A program made the position numbers and the translations under genes. This document shows, one piece after another, positions 23,819 through 33,137 of a DNA stretch of 64,000 nt (its first letter is position 1; each line of letters starts with the position of its first letter). This DNA comes from Fremontodendron californicum (Eukaryota; Streptophyta; Magnoliopsida; Malvales; Malvaceae). The stretch is from assembly GCA_030761205.1 (NCBI GenBank), contig JAULJL010000018.1:10560501-10624500 (forward strand), written 5' to 3'. Below the pieces are notes generated by a model, which saw nothing but the letters and a program-made list of their open reading frames with translations, ran no database searches and was not told the origin of the DNA.

Positions 23819-24180
23819 TTGCCAGGTGACTATTAAAGAATTTTTCGAATTTCTCACATTGGTTAGCAGCAAATTCGTTTTTTTATATTATTTTTTTTGC
23901 GAGTGGGTCGGATACGGATCCTAAATCGACCCGTAAGTCAACGTGCAGACCGATCCCTTTAAATACATCATTTGAAAATAAAATAAATAATTAATAAATT
24001 AATATAATAAAAAAATAAAACTAAAAAAATAAAAAATAAAAAATAAATAAAATTAAAACTAAAACTAAAATATAAAATAAAAAATAAAACAATTATTTTT
24101 TAAAAAAAAAAGCTTGACACATGTCAAGCAAAGGAAGCTTGGCATGTGTCAAGCTTTCACCGGAATTTTTTTTAATAGAT

Positions 24181-24182
<2 letters not shown>
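23083..24182. repeat. Further copies of the AT-rich leader and single 120-bp units
   Basis: The AT-rich leader resumes after the TRIM and occurs once more (about 23218-23450). Isolated array units sit at about 23625-23695 and 23904-23975, separated by A-rich and TA-rich runs (TA microsatellite about 23779-23812). A 16-bp inverted repeat, CTTGACACATGTCAAG and its partner, lies at 24112-24152. No gene. Confidence 0.6.

Positions 24183-24254
<72 letters not shown>
24183..24254. repeat. (TA)n microsatellite of unit 1
   Basis: About 70 bp of TA dinucleotides directly left of the conserved GGAAACAGCC block that precedes each peptide-gene copy. It is equivalent to the tracts at 27233-27288, 29638-29697 and 54372-54411. 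Confidence 0.9.
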
Positions 24255-24257
<3 letters not shown>

Positions 24258-24655
24258 AAACAGCCAAACTGTGGTTAGCTTAGCTGCAACAATTATGATT
24301 CTTTACTGGCTGAGACCTGAGAATTAAGAAGACTTTCTTCTTTTACACTGACACGAGAATAACCTAATAATTTTGAACACAATACGATTATATGAAATAA
24401 ACATAATATTAAAAAAATAATTAAACATGACATAAAATACGATACGACACTAAAAAATAACACGAATATGATACGAATATATAAATATGTTAAAATTTAT
24501 ATTACACGAATTATTAATGTATCAAAATTTATATAAATATATAATACCTTAAACACAATTATGACATATGAAAAAATACAAACACGACATGGATATGTTA
24601 GATCTACGAGATGTAGGTTTCAAATGGAGGAATATGAGTAAACTCACCTCTATGA

Positions 24656-24795
24656 TTTATTTATTTTTTTATACAAAGGAGGTCGTAGCTTAGAGACAAG
24701 GGAAAGGGATGCAGATATTACGATTTGAATCTCAAATCTGTTGAATGCCACATCTTAAAGGTAATTGTATGAACCAACTGAACTAAACTCCGAAT
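24656..24795 (-). mobile_element. tRNA-derived SINE, unit 1
   Basis: About 140 bp flanked by a near-perfect 14-bp direct repeat (ACTCACCTCTATGA at 24642-24655, one mismatch at 24796-24809). On the minus strand it begins with box A TTTAGTTCAGTTGG, has a box-B-like GATTCAAATC, and ends in an A-rich tail (the T-rich end at the left). It is too degenerate to be a tRNA gene. Confidence 0.8.
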
Positions 24796-25180
24796 ATTCA
24801 CCTCTATGATTTTTCAACACGCCCATTTCCTCCCCTTTCCTTCCACTCTTATTGGCCAAGTTCTCACGTCCAAGTAGTTGAAAAAACAATCAAGGGAATA
24901 AGTATAAATCAACCTTGATCAAATTATTTGACTGGTGGGCGTTCATTATGGCTAATTAATTTGAGTTTACTATATTTTAAATAAAGCCGTGTGTGTTCTC
25001 AGCACCTTGTTTTTTTAAATGAGAAAAAATAATTAGGTAAAGAAAGCTTGGTATCTACATATTATCTACTACATGGCACATGCATATATTTTATGTATCT
25101 ATAAATACCTCATTTGCACTCACTTCTTTCTTATCATAAATGCTTTAGGAACATTGAATATATTGAAGACTGCTTCCAAA

Positions 25181-25259
25181 ATGAACTGTCTCACTACTTC
25201 GTTCTTTTTGCTTTTTGTAGCACTGCTTACAATTGATGCTCAAGCAAGAATTTTACCAG
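25181..25259 (+). pseudogene. Orphan signal-peptide exon of the proline-rich secreted protein gene (unit 1)
   Basis: Equivalent to exon 1 of the two complete genes: it encodes a 26-residue signal peptide segment starting MNCLTTSFFLLFVALL and ending DAQARILP, followed by a GT donor. One residue differs from the complete copies (V for L). The TATA box (TATAAATA, 25100-25107) is intact. The intron start is present, but similarity stops at about 25561, where the sequence joins the start of unit 2, so exon 2 is absent. If transcribed it could only make a signal peptide with a short read-through tail or use another acceptor. Confidence 0.75.
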
Positions 25260-25260
25260 G

Positions 25261-25305
<45 letters not shown>

Positions 25306-25561
25306 GAGGATCTATTTTATACTAGTGTAAATTAATTTAGTTTTACATATTTTTGTAATTTTTTATACGATTTATATATTTGTTTAATTTGACCGTTACA
25401 TTTCATACTCTATTTATGTAGATCGTACAAGTCAAATTTTGAGTAAATTAAAAATATCTAACTATTTGTTCGATATTATAAAATCATTTTAACCGTTAAA
25501 TATATAAAAAAAAAAAGTATTCTCGATCAACATGATCTAGATATCGGATGGATTTGAAACA

Positions 25562-27231
25562 TCATCTTTAATTAGTATGGATGAAATATTAACCATTTTT
25601 CTGACAACAAATGGAGTACTTGGACAGTTGGACTTGACTGACACAAATACATGGTAACCTAAAATCAGCTTGGGCCTAATAGGGTAATCCAAAAACTCCT
25701 CATTTTTTCATTTTTTCCTTAAGAACAACGCCGTCGCTTTCTCCTCCTTTATTTTTAACTTTTTCTTCCTCCGTTTATTGCTAGCATAAATACAGGGTAA
25801 TAACGTGTATAAATATTTTGCATAAAATAATAATATAGCATATATACAGATAAACATAGCATTTTTGCTGAACAACATACCAACAGAGATAAAAAAAAAA
25901 AAAGCAACACAACTTTATTATCTGAAGATCTTTATTATCGCCCATATTAATTATGCAATTTCTTTGTAATTTTAAAGCAATATAGCTTTAAAATTACAAA
26001 GTATTTTAAAAATTTTCATAATAAAGATCTATCGATCAGTAGTTTTGCATCAAAATCTCTACCAAAAACGTAATGGAATTAAAGGAAACCTAAACCCCCA
26101 AACTTCAACCCATCCCACAATCGAAACCAAAATAGAAACTCTAAACACTTTTAATCTGACATGCAAACATATATAAATCATAAGCTATAAACATATAAAT
26201 TCAATATTTGAAAATTAAATCATACCTAAAAGAGAGGGAGAGGCAGTGGTTTCAGTCAAGAGGAAGAAGGAGAAGTCGAGAGCTAAATAAATGAGACCAG
26301 AAGCAAAAATAAGTCGAGAGGCAATGGTATCAGTCTATTGGTATAAGTTGTAATTTTATTTTTTTAGTCTAAAATGGATCCAAAACATTAAAATTAGGGG
26401 ACAAAAGTGGCATAAATGTTACATTCCGGAGGGAATGCAACATAACCTAAGAAAGAGGTGGTATGACATTACCCTCAATATTATCGAATCTTGGCACTGT
26501 AGGTAATATCATATTATTGAGATTGAGGAATTTTTTTGAACCAAACACAGTAATCTCATGACGAAATCTTAGATTCTGGCCGATAATGAAACATTATCCG
26601 AACCAAACCTATCCTAAGTCTTCCAAGACATTTGAAACAAATCTCATTCAAGATCAAGTCTTCCAAGACCCTTGAAGTTAATCTCATTCAAGATCAAGTC
26701 TTCCAAAACCCTTGAAATAAATTTTAAGATCAAGTCATCAAGATCCTTGAAACAAATTTAATTGATTCAAGAATAAATCAAGAGACCCTTGAAGCAAAAT
26801 TTACTTGTGAAAAAAAAAATCAAAGGATTTCTTTATTTCAAGAATTCCTAGATATTGTAACTTCAAATTCTGATAAATAAATATTTATTTGTCTCTAAAT
26901 TTTCTTTGTCATACTTTAAACATGAAATTTGTGTGTACAGATAATGCCCCGTCAATCAAATTAAGAGAAAAATGTTGAAATGAATAATATTTTCATTTTT
27001 TTAATTCCTAAAACTAATTAACTCAATGCCAATGAACGTACATATCACCAGCTTCTTGGGTTCTTCCTATGTAAACAGAATGGCATTGACAAGCTAAGAA
27101 GAAGAGCTTTTGATTGACTAAGTTAATTATCTGAGACTGATTTAAGTTTCACATTAGTAAACGAAAAGAACATGACCATATACACTATACACTTGTCACT
27201 ACTACCAATTCTTTAAAATGGGCTACCAAGT

Positions 27232-27232
<1 letters not shown>
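25562..27232. other. Unit 2 body: paralogue without LINE, CACTA, array or TRIM
   Basis: Collinear first with 11733-12045 and then directly with 15705-17010 and 21600-21670, skipping every insertion that interrupts unit 1. It includes about four copies of the roughly 40-bp AAGTCTTCCAAGACCCTTGA repeat at 26610-26770. No gene. It serves as the pre-insertion reference for several elements. Confidence 0.8.

Positions 27233-27288
<56 letters not shown>
27233..27288. repeat. (TA)n microsatellite of unit 2
   Basis: TA dinucleotide run between GGGCTACCAAGTTG and AAGATAAAAGGAAACAGCC, in the same position as in the other units. Confidence 0.9.
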
Positions 27289-27290
<2 letters not shown>

Positions 27291-27898
27291 ATAAAAGGAA
27301 ACAGCCAAACTGTGGTTAGCCTAGCTGCAACAATTATAATTTTTTACTGGCTTGAAACCTGAGAATTAAAAAGACTTTCTTCCTTTTATATTGACACGAG
27401 TATAACTTGATAATTTTAAATACGAAACAGAAAAAATAACTAAATACGATACAAAATACGATATCAAACGAAAAAAATAATATGAACTTGATACGAATAT
27501 ATATATATATATAAATATATGTCGAAATTTATATAAATATATAATATCTTAAACACGATTATAATACATGAAAATATATAAACATGATATAAATACACGA
27601 ATAGCCAGATCTGTAGGTTTCAAATGGAGGAATATGAGTAAACTCACCTCTTTGATTTTTCAACACGCCCATTTCTTCCCCTTTCCCTCCCCTCCCCTCC
27701 TATTGGCCAAGCTCTCAAGTCAAGTAGTTGAAGAAACAAACAAGGGAATAAGAATAAATCAACCTTGATCAAATAATTTGACTGGTGGGACGTTCATTGG
27801 GGCTAATTTGAGTCTACTATATGTATGTTCAATAAAACTTCTTTCTTATCATAAATGCTTTAGGAACAATATTGAATATATTGAAGACTGCTTCCAAA

Positions 27899-27970
27899 AG
27901 GAACTGTCTCGCAAATTTGTTCTTTTTTTGCTTTTTCTGGCACTGCTTACAATTGATGCTCAAGCAAGAA
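27899..27970 (+). pseudogene. Dead signal-peptide exon of unit 2
   Basis: Homologous to exon 1, but the start codon reads AGG (27899-27901) and extra T residues in the T-run shift the frame; the second half still reads LFLALLTIDAQAR in another frame. The sequence is interrupted immediately after the codon for Arg by a CACTA terminus at 27971, so donor, intron and exon 2 are gone. Non-functional. Confidence 0.85.
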
Positions 27971-28186
27971 CACTATAAGATAATAGACTTTTATCGACGA
28001 AAATTTTTACCGGTAAAAATTTATATTCCGTCGGTAATAATTTTTCTCAATGGAATTTTTCGTATGTAATACTAAATCCATCGGTAAAAAAATCGTCGGA
28101 AATGAGTATTTTCTACGGATCATTTTAGATGAAAATATTATTTTCGTCCTTAATACTTATTAACGACGGAATTTTCGTCGCTAATA
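27971..28186. mobile_element. CACTA fragment disrupting unit 2
   Basis: Starts CACTATAAGATAATAG at the break in exon 1 and continues with repeats of the CCGTCGGTAATA and GTCGCTAATACTT type. The right terminus is missing: at about 28187 the sequence switches to unit 3 (CTTCTTGGGTTGTTCC). It is a one-ended remnant. Confidence 0.75.
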
Positions 28187-29636
28187 CTTCTTGGGTTGTT
28201 CCTATGTAAACAAAAAGGCGTTGACAAGCTAAGAAGAAGAGCTTTTGATTGACTAAGTTAATTATTTGAGACTGATTTAAGTTTCACTAGCGTTTTACTG
28301 CGGGCATGTTATCGGATTTGAATTGATATTTATATTAAATTTAAAAGATAAAAAAAAAAGTGGAGTAAAGATAATTTAAAAATAATAATAACTTCTATCC
28401 TTATACGACACTTAGTATAAAATTGAGAGTTATTTGAATATAATCAATTAGATTCGACAATTTCAAACACAACTTAGTAATACGATACAAACATAACATG
28501 AGAAAAATAATTAAAAAACGACATGACACAAAAAATAACATGAACACGACACAAATACACGAACATATCAAAATCAACATAAAACGAATTATTAAAGTGT
28601 CAAAATTAATATAAATATATAATAAATTGAATATGATTATAACAAGGAAAACAACAATAACATGACGACGCGCGACATAAATTTGGGAGTTATTTGAATA
28701 GTGTTAATTAAACTTAACAATTTTGAACTTAACATGATTATACAACACGAACACAACATGAAAAAAATAATTAAAATACAACACGAAAAATAACATGAAT
28801 ACGACAAAAATACATGAACGTGTCAAAATCTACACAAAACGAATTATTAACGTGTAAAAATTTATATAAATTTATAATACTTTAAACACACGATAACAAT
28901 AACACGAACATGTTACGAACATACAATTCTTTCTCTAAATTAAATCATCATGACAAATTATGCAAAATATGGGATGAATTGAGACACGACATGAACACAC
29001 AATCTTCTCTAAATTGAATCACCTTGACAAACTATGAAAAATATTTGGATGAATTGAAACATGATACGAACACATCGAAAAAATAATTAAAATACGACAC
29101 GATACGAAAATAACATGAACACAATACAAATACACGAATGTGTCAAAATCCACATAAAATAAATTATTAATATGTAAAAATTTATAATACTTTGAACATA
29201 CGAAAAAATAACACGAGCACGACACAAAAAATAATATGAACACAAACGAATATCCGAATGTGACAAAATCTTCGTAAAATGAATTATTAACGTGTAAAAA
29301 TTGTATAAACTTATAATATTTTGAACAAAAAATAATACGAACACAAAAACTACACGAACACATAATTTTTTCTCCTTTTTTTTCTCCTTTCCTTTATTTT
29401 TCCTTTCTTTTATTTCTTTCCTTCTTAATCAAAAAAAAAAATTATCCAAATTAACCCCCTAACTCTCTTAATACTCGTGCTTAGTTGTCAACTAAACATG
29501 AATTTAAAATCTCTAATTCTTTTCTCCTATGTATTTTAGGGATAGTTTTTATAGTAAGTTAGTAAACAAAAAGAACATGACTGTATTCAATTGTCACTTG
29601 TCACTACTACCTATTCTTTAAAATGGGCTACCAAGT

Positions 29637-29637
<1 letters not shown>
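28187..29637. other. Unit 3 body with an inserted block of diverged repeats
   Basis: 28187-28290 and 29561-29637 match the unit body. Between them about 1.27 kb is extra (28291-29560). It holds several diverged copies of an AT-rich motif built on AACATGAACACGACAC, TACACGAACGTGTCAAAATC and ACGAATTATTAACGTG, which also occurs once upstream of each complete gene (for example 29830-29990). Within it, 28430-28675 and 28681-28915 are roughly direct repeats of each other. No gene. Confidence 0.6.

Positions 29638-29697
<60 letters not shown>
29638..29697. repeat. (TA)n microsatellite of unit 3
   Basis: About 58 bp of TA dinucleotides in the conserved position left of GGAAACAGCC. Confidence 0.9.
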
Positions 29698-29699
<2 letters not shown>

Positions 29700-30088
29700 A
29701 TAAAAGGAAACAGCCAAACTGTGGTTAGCTTAGCTGCAACAATTATAATTCTTTACTGGCTGAGACCTGAGAATTTAGAAGACACGAGAATTACCTAATA
29801 ATTTTGGACACAATACAATTATATGAAATGAACATAATATTGAAAAAATAATTAAACATGACACAAAATACGATACGATACTAAAAAATAACATGAATAT
29901 GATACGAATATATAAACATATTAAAATTTATATAACACGAATTATTAATGTATCAAAATTTATATAAATATATAATACCTTAAACACAATTATGACATGT
30001 GAAAAAATACAAATACGACATGGATATGTTAGATCTACGCGAGATGTAGGTTTCAAATGGAGGAATATGAGTAAACTCACCTCTATGA

Positions 30089-30224
30089 CTTTTTTTTATA
30101 TATAAAGGAGGTCGTAGCTTGGGGATAAAGGAAGGGGATGCAGATGCTGCGATTTGAATCCGAAATCTGCTGAATGCCACCTCATAAAGGTGATTGCATG
30201 AACCAACTGAGCTAAACTCCGAAT
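30089..30224 (-). mobile_element. tRNA-derived SINE, unit 3
   Basis: 136 bp between perfect 14-bp direct repeats ACTCACCTCTATGA (30075-30088 and 30225-30238). On the minus strand box A reads TTTAGCTCAGTTGG and box B GGATTCAAATC; the T-rich left end is the poly(A) tail. Unit 2 has a single uninterrupted target at about 27644. It lies about 300 bp upstream of the TATA box of the complete gene. Confidence 0.87.
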
Positions 30225-30529
30225 ACTCACCTCTATGATTTTTCAACACTCCCATTTCTTCCCCTTTCCCTCCACTCTTATTGGCCAAGTTCTCAAGTCC
30301 AAGTAGTCGAAAAAACAAACAAGGGAATAAGAATAAATCAACCTTGATCAAATAATTTGACTGGTGGGACGTTCATTAAGGCTAATTAATTTGAGTTTAC
30401 TATATGTTAAATAAAGCCGTGTCTGTTCTCAGCACCTTGTTTTTTTAAATGAGAAAAAATAATTAGGTAAAGAAAGCTTGGTATCTACATATTATCTACT
30501 ACATGGCACATGCATATATTTTATGTATC

Positions 30530-30537
30530 TATAAATA
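30530..30537 (+). promoter_or_regulatory. TATA box of peptide gene copy 1
   Basis: TATAAATA, 74 bp before the ATG at 30611. A TSS about 30 bp downstream gives a leader of roughly 45-50 bases. The box is conserved in all intact first-exon copies (25100-25107, 55250-55257). The in-frame ATG at 30503 lies upstream of the box, so it is unlikely to be the start. Confidence 0.65.
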
Positions 30538-30610
30538 CCTCATTTGCACTCACTTCTTTCTTATTATAAATGCTTTAGGAACATTGAATATATTGAAGAC
30601 TGCTTCCAAA

Positions 30611-30690
30611 ATGAACTGTCTCACTACTTCGTTCTTTTTGCTTTTTCTAGCACTGCTTACAATTGATGCTCAAGCAAGAATTTTACCAGG

Positions 30691-30735
<45 letters not shown>

Positions 30736-31897
30736 GAGGATCTATTTTATACTAGTGTAAATTAATTTAGTTTTACATGTAGATCGTACAAGTCAAATTT
30801 TGAGTAAATTAAAAATATCTAACTATTTGTTCGATATTATAAAACAATTTTAACCATTAAATATATTAAAAAAAAGTATTCTCGATCAACATGATCTAGA
30901 TATCGGATCGATTTGAAACTTTACGTACGTATACGACAAGTGCGATTATATTATTAAGTTCAGTAGTCAATTTATTAAAATATTAATCGTAGAGAAAATT
31001 ATGAAAACATGTAAAACTAATTCGTATTACACCAATATAAATTGATCCCTTATATTATATATATATAGAGAGAGAGAGAGAGAAGGGGGTATAACTATTA
31101 TTAATAATTTATATATATATATATATATATATAATTGAGATCTTATTTAATTTTCCTCTTGGCGTGCTACAGGGATGTACTTGAACAATGACTTGATAAT
31201 TGTGAATGTTGGTGGAAGGACCTCAAGCCTGCTACCTCCATCTTCAACGATATCATCACCCCAACCAATCAAGGAAATAAGAAGATCATCATCATCAATC
31301 TTTCAAATAATATTGGATATTATTGGATGGATTAATATGATTAGTACTCCACCTCCAAAGGTATCGTCAGCAGCTGAGCAGCAACAGGTAGATCAGATTC
31401 AGATAAATAGTCGCGACGATGAAACTGCAAGTCCATGCGACAAGCTAATCATACCTTCAACTTCATCAAATTTATTTTTACCTCTTACGCCAGGCACAGT
31501 GCCGTCGCCACAGCTAAAAGTTGATAAAAGATCACCACCTCCAAGGCCATCATCTCCCATTCCAGCACCTCCACCAAAACCAAAGTCGCATCCTCCTCCA
31601 ATAAGGCCATCATCAACCTCATTAAATCCATCTCCCATTCCAGAACCTCCACCAGTATCAAAGTTGCATCCTCCTCCAGTGAGGCCATCATCAACCTCAT
31701 TAAATCCATCTCCCTTTGTAGCACCTCCAACAGAATGGATTTCAGTGCATCCTCCTCCAATAAGGCCATCATTAGAGAATAATGATGAGCTAGAAGATCA
31801 GATGATTGTTAATGGGATCAGTACTACTACTACTCCATCCAACAGTTTCATATCCATGATAACACACCCTCAAAATGACCCTCCTCAAGTTTCTTGA
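30611..31897 (+). CDS. Secreted proline-rich repeat protein, copy 1 (two exons)
   Basis: Exons 30611-30689 and 31173-31897 with a GT-AG intron of 483 bp give 267 residues. Exon 1 encodes a signal peptide: hydrophobic FFLLFLALL core, then DAQA with likely cleavage before RILPG. The mature part has a YLNNDLIIVNVGG segment, a Ser-rich stretch with a short hydrophobic segment (about 69-85), an acidic/Gln-rich linker, then proline-rich repeats: KRSPPPRPSS (145-154), HPPPIRPSSTSLNPSP (from 166), HPPPVRPSSTSLNPSP (from 192), HPPPIRPS (219-226), and a Thr/Ser-rich end. One Cys in the mature chain, no transmembrane anchor. I do not recognise the family. It could be a multi-module secreted peptide precursor or a short hydroxyproline-rich wall protein. 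The ATG at 30611 is chosen because the TATA box lies after the upstream in-frame ATG. Confidence 0.75.
31069..31134. repeat. (GA)n and (TA)n microsatellites in the intron
   Basis: A GA run (about 31069-31083) and a TA run (about 31111-31132) lie just before the acceptor. Another TA run begins three bases after the donor (about 30693-30730). They account for most of the length variation between gene copies. Confidence 0.8.
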
Positions 31898-32098
31898 TTA
31901 TTTCATCATATCCATGGTAAAAGGTTTTGTATGTGTTGTTTTACAGTATTTGTTTTATTATGATATCCTGTGCTGCTTTTTGTTTTGACCGAGTTTTGAT
32001 AAGGATTCATCTTTATGCATCTTGTATGGATCCTGATTAAACAGGGATTACTTTGCTGTAATTGTTTGTTGTTTCAATGAAATTGCAATCTTCTTAGC

Positions 32099-32104
32099 AA
32101 TAAA
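32099..32104 (+). terminator. Candidate polyadenylation signal of peptide gene copy 1
   Basis: AATAAA about 200 bp after the stop codon, preceded by T/G-rich sequence (TTTGTATGTGTTG, GTAATTGTTTGTTG) of the kind found in plant 3' ends. The same signal is at 56821-56826 in copy 2. Confidence 0.5.
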
Positions 32105-32301
32105 TATATATATATATATAATTAATTATTTGATACACTAGCGGTGGAAATTTTTTAACTCCACAAGCGGGTTAACAGATTGCCACATGTCCCACTTCTT
32201 TTTTTTAATTAATTTTTATTTTTTTATTATACTTTAAGGGTATGTGTCATCCTGTTAACCTTTCTTGTGAAGTCTAAAAACTCCACTGGCAGTATACTAA
32301 A

Positions 32302-32374
32302 TGATGCATCCAAAACAGTGTATCTTATTTAACCTTGCACTTAATAAGGATCAATTATAGAGTATAGTGATTAG
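32302..32374 (-). repeat. 3' LTR remnant of Athila A2
   Basis: Begins TGATGCATCC and matches the first 70 or so bases of the LTR, then jumps at 32375 into the internal 3' region. About 1.6 kb of LTR and the polypurine tract are deleted. Confidence 0.85.
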
Positions 32375-33137
32375 TGTAACTTCATGACGCAATAGGTCTT
32401 TATTCAAGGTTGTAATGGGGCCAAAGGGTTGTAATATGGTTAAAGAATAAAAGGAAAAGGATGTTACAAAGGTTCCAAAGATTTCATAGAGTTTAGAGAC
32501 ATAATAAGATTCATACAAAGAAAACTTCTCAAAACTCTTTACAAAACACATAATACATAGGCCGAATATTCATGTTGGGCCTTTTCTTCATTCTAAACTG
32601 CTTTGTAACATCCTTTTCTTTTTCCACAAGTTCAAGAGATGACTCATATTTCTTTTTTCTTTTTTCTTTTTTTTTTTTCCATTCTTTTTTTTTCTTTTCA
32701 CATGGGAATGTATTTTCACAATGTTCCCTTTCTTTTTCTCTTGACTTTTTTTTTTCCTTTCTTCCCCCACACTTATCTTTTGTTTCCAACCCAAATTTTC
32801 AAATAGTATCCCTTGTTTTGCAATATGTCTCAAAATATGTAATCCATATTTAGAACAAGGGTAAGGATATAAGTACATTTAGGCTAGGGAAAAGATGTGG
32901 TTAAAAAAGAAATAGCTTATTCAATGTAGGCTCAAATTGACTCACTAAGGGGGATGTTCTCTTGGAACATCAATAAGGATGGCTGTTTGCCCCTGGCTAT
33001 AATCCTAATGCCTCTATCATATTCATGTTATCCCATGCATCAATATAGTCTCAAAAAGGTTTAAAGCAAGTTCTAGAGAAACATGTTATCATAAGAGCAC
33101 TCAAGATGACAAGGCTTGTTTGATAGAGAAGCAAGTT
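32375..33137 (-). other. 3' non-coding region of Athila A2
   Basis: Matches in inverted orientation the 3' internal region of the plus-strand element at the window start (roughly 440-1100). It is rich in pyrimidine runs (32640-32760), which create lysine-rich spurious open frames on the minus strand. It would correspond to the region that carries an envelope-position ORF in element B, but no such ORF is readable here. Confidence 0.7.

Noticed and set aside
30089..30224. tRNA gene
   Set aside because: Box A and B are recognisable, but arms do not pair and the segment has a poly(A) tail and target duplications; it is a SINE.
30503..30610. Upstream in-frame ATG that would extend the peptide gene by 36 residues
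   Set aside because: The TATA box lies after it and the extension would bury the signal peptide in the interior, so the ATG at 30611 is preferred.
31399..31772. Gly-rich and Leu/Glu-rich open frames antisense to exon 2
   Set aside because: They are mirrors of the repetitive proline codons on the plus strand; no start context or domain.
31587..31775. Assigning the modules to the CEP peptide family
   Set aside because: RP and SP spacing is loosely similar, but the conserved Gly residues and the Gly-His ending are absent.
32529..32878. Lysine-rich minus-strand and Phe-rich plus-strand frames
   Set aside because: Products of a pyrimidine-rich run in the retrotransposon 3' region.
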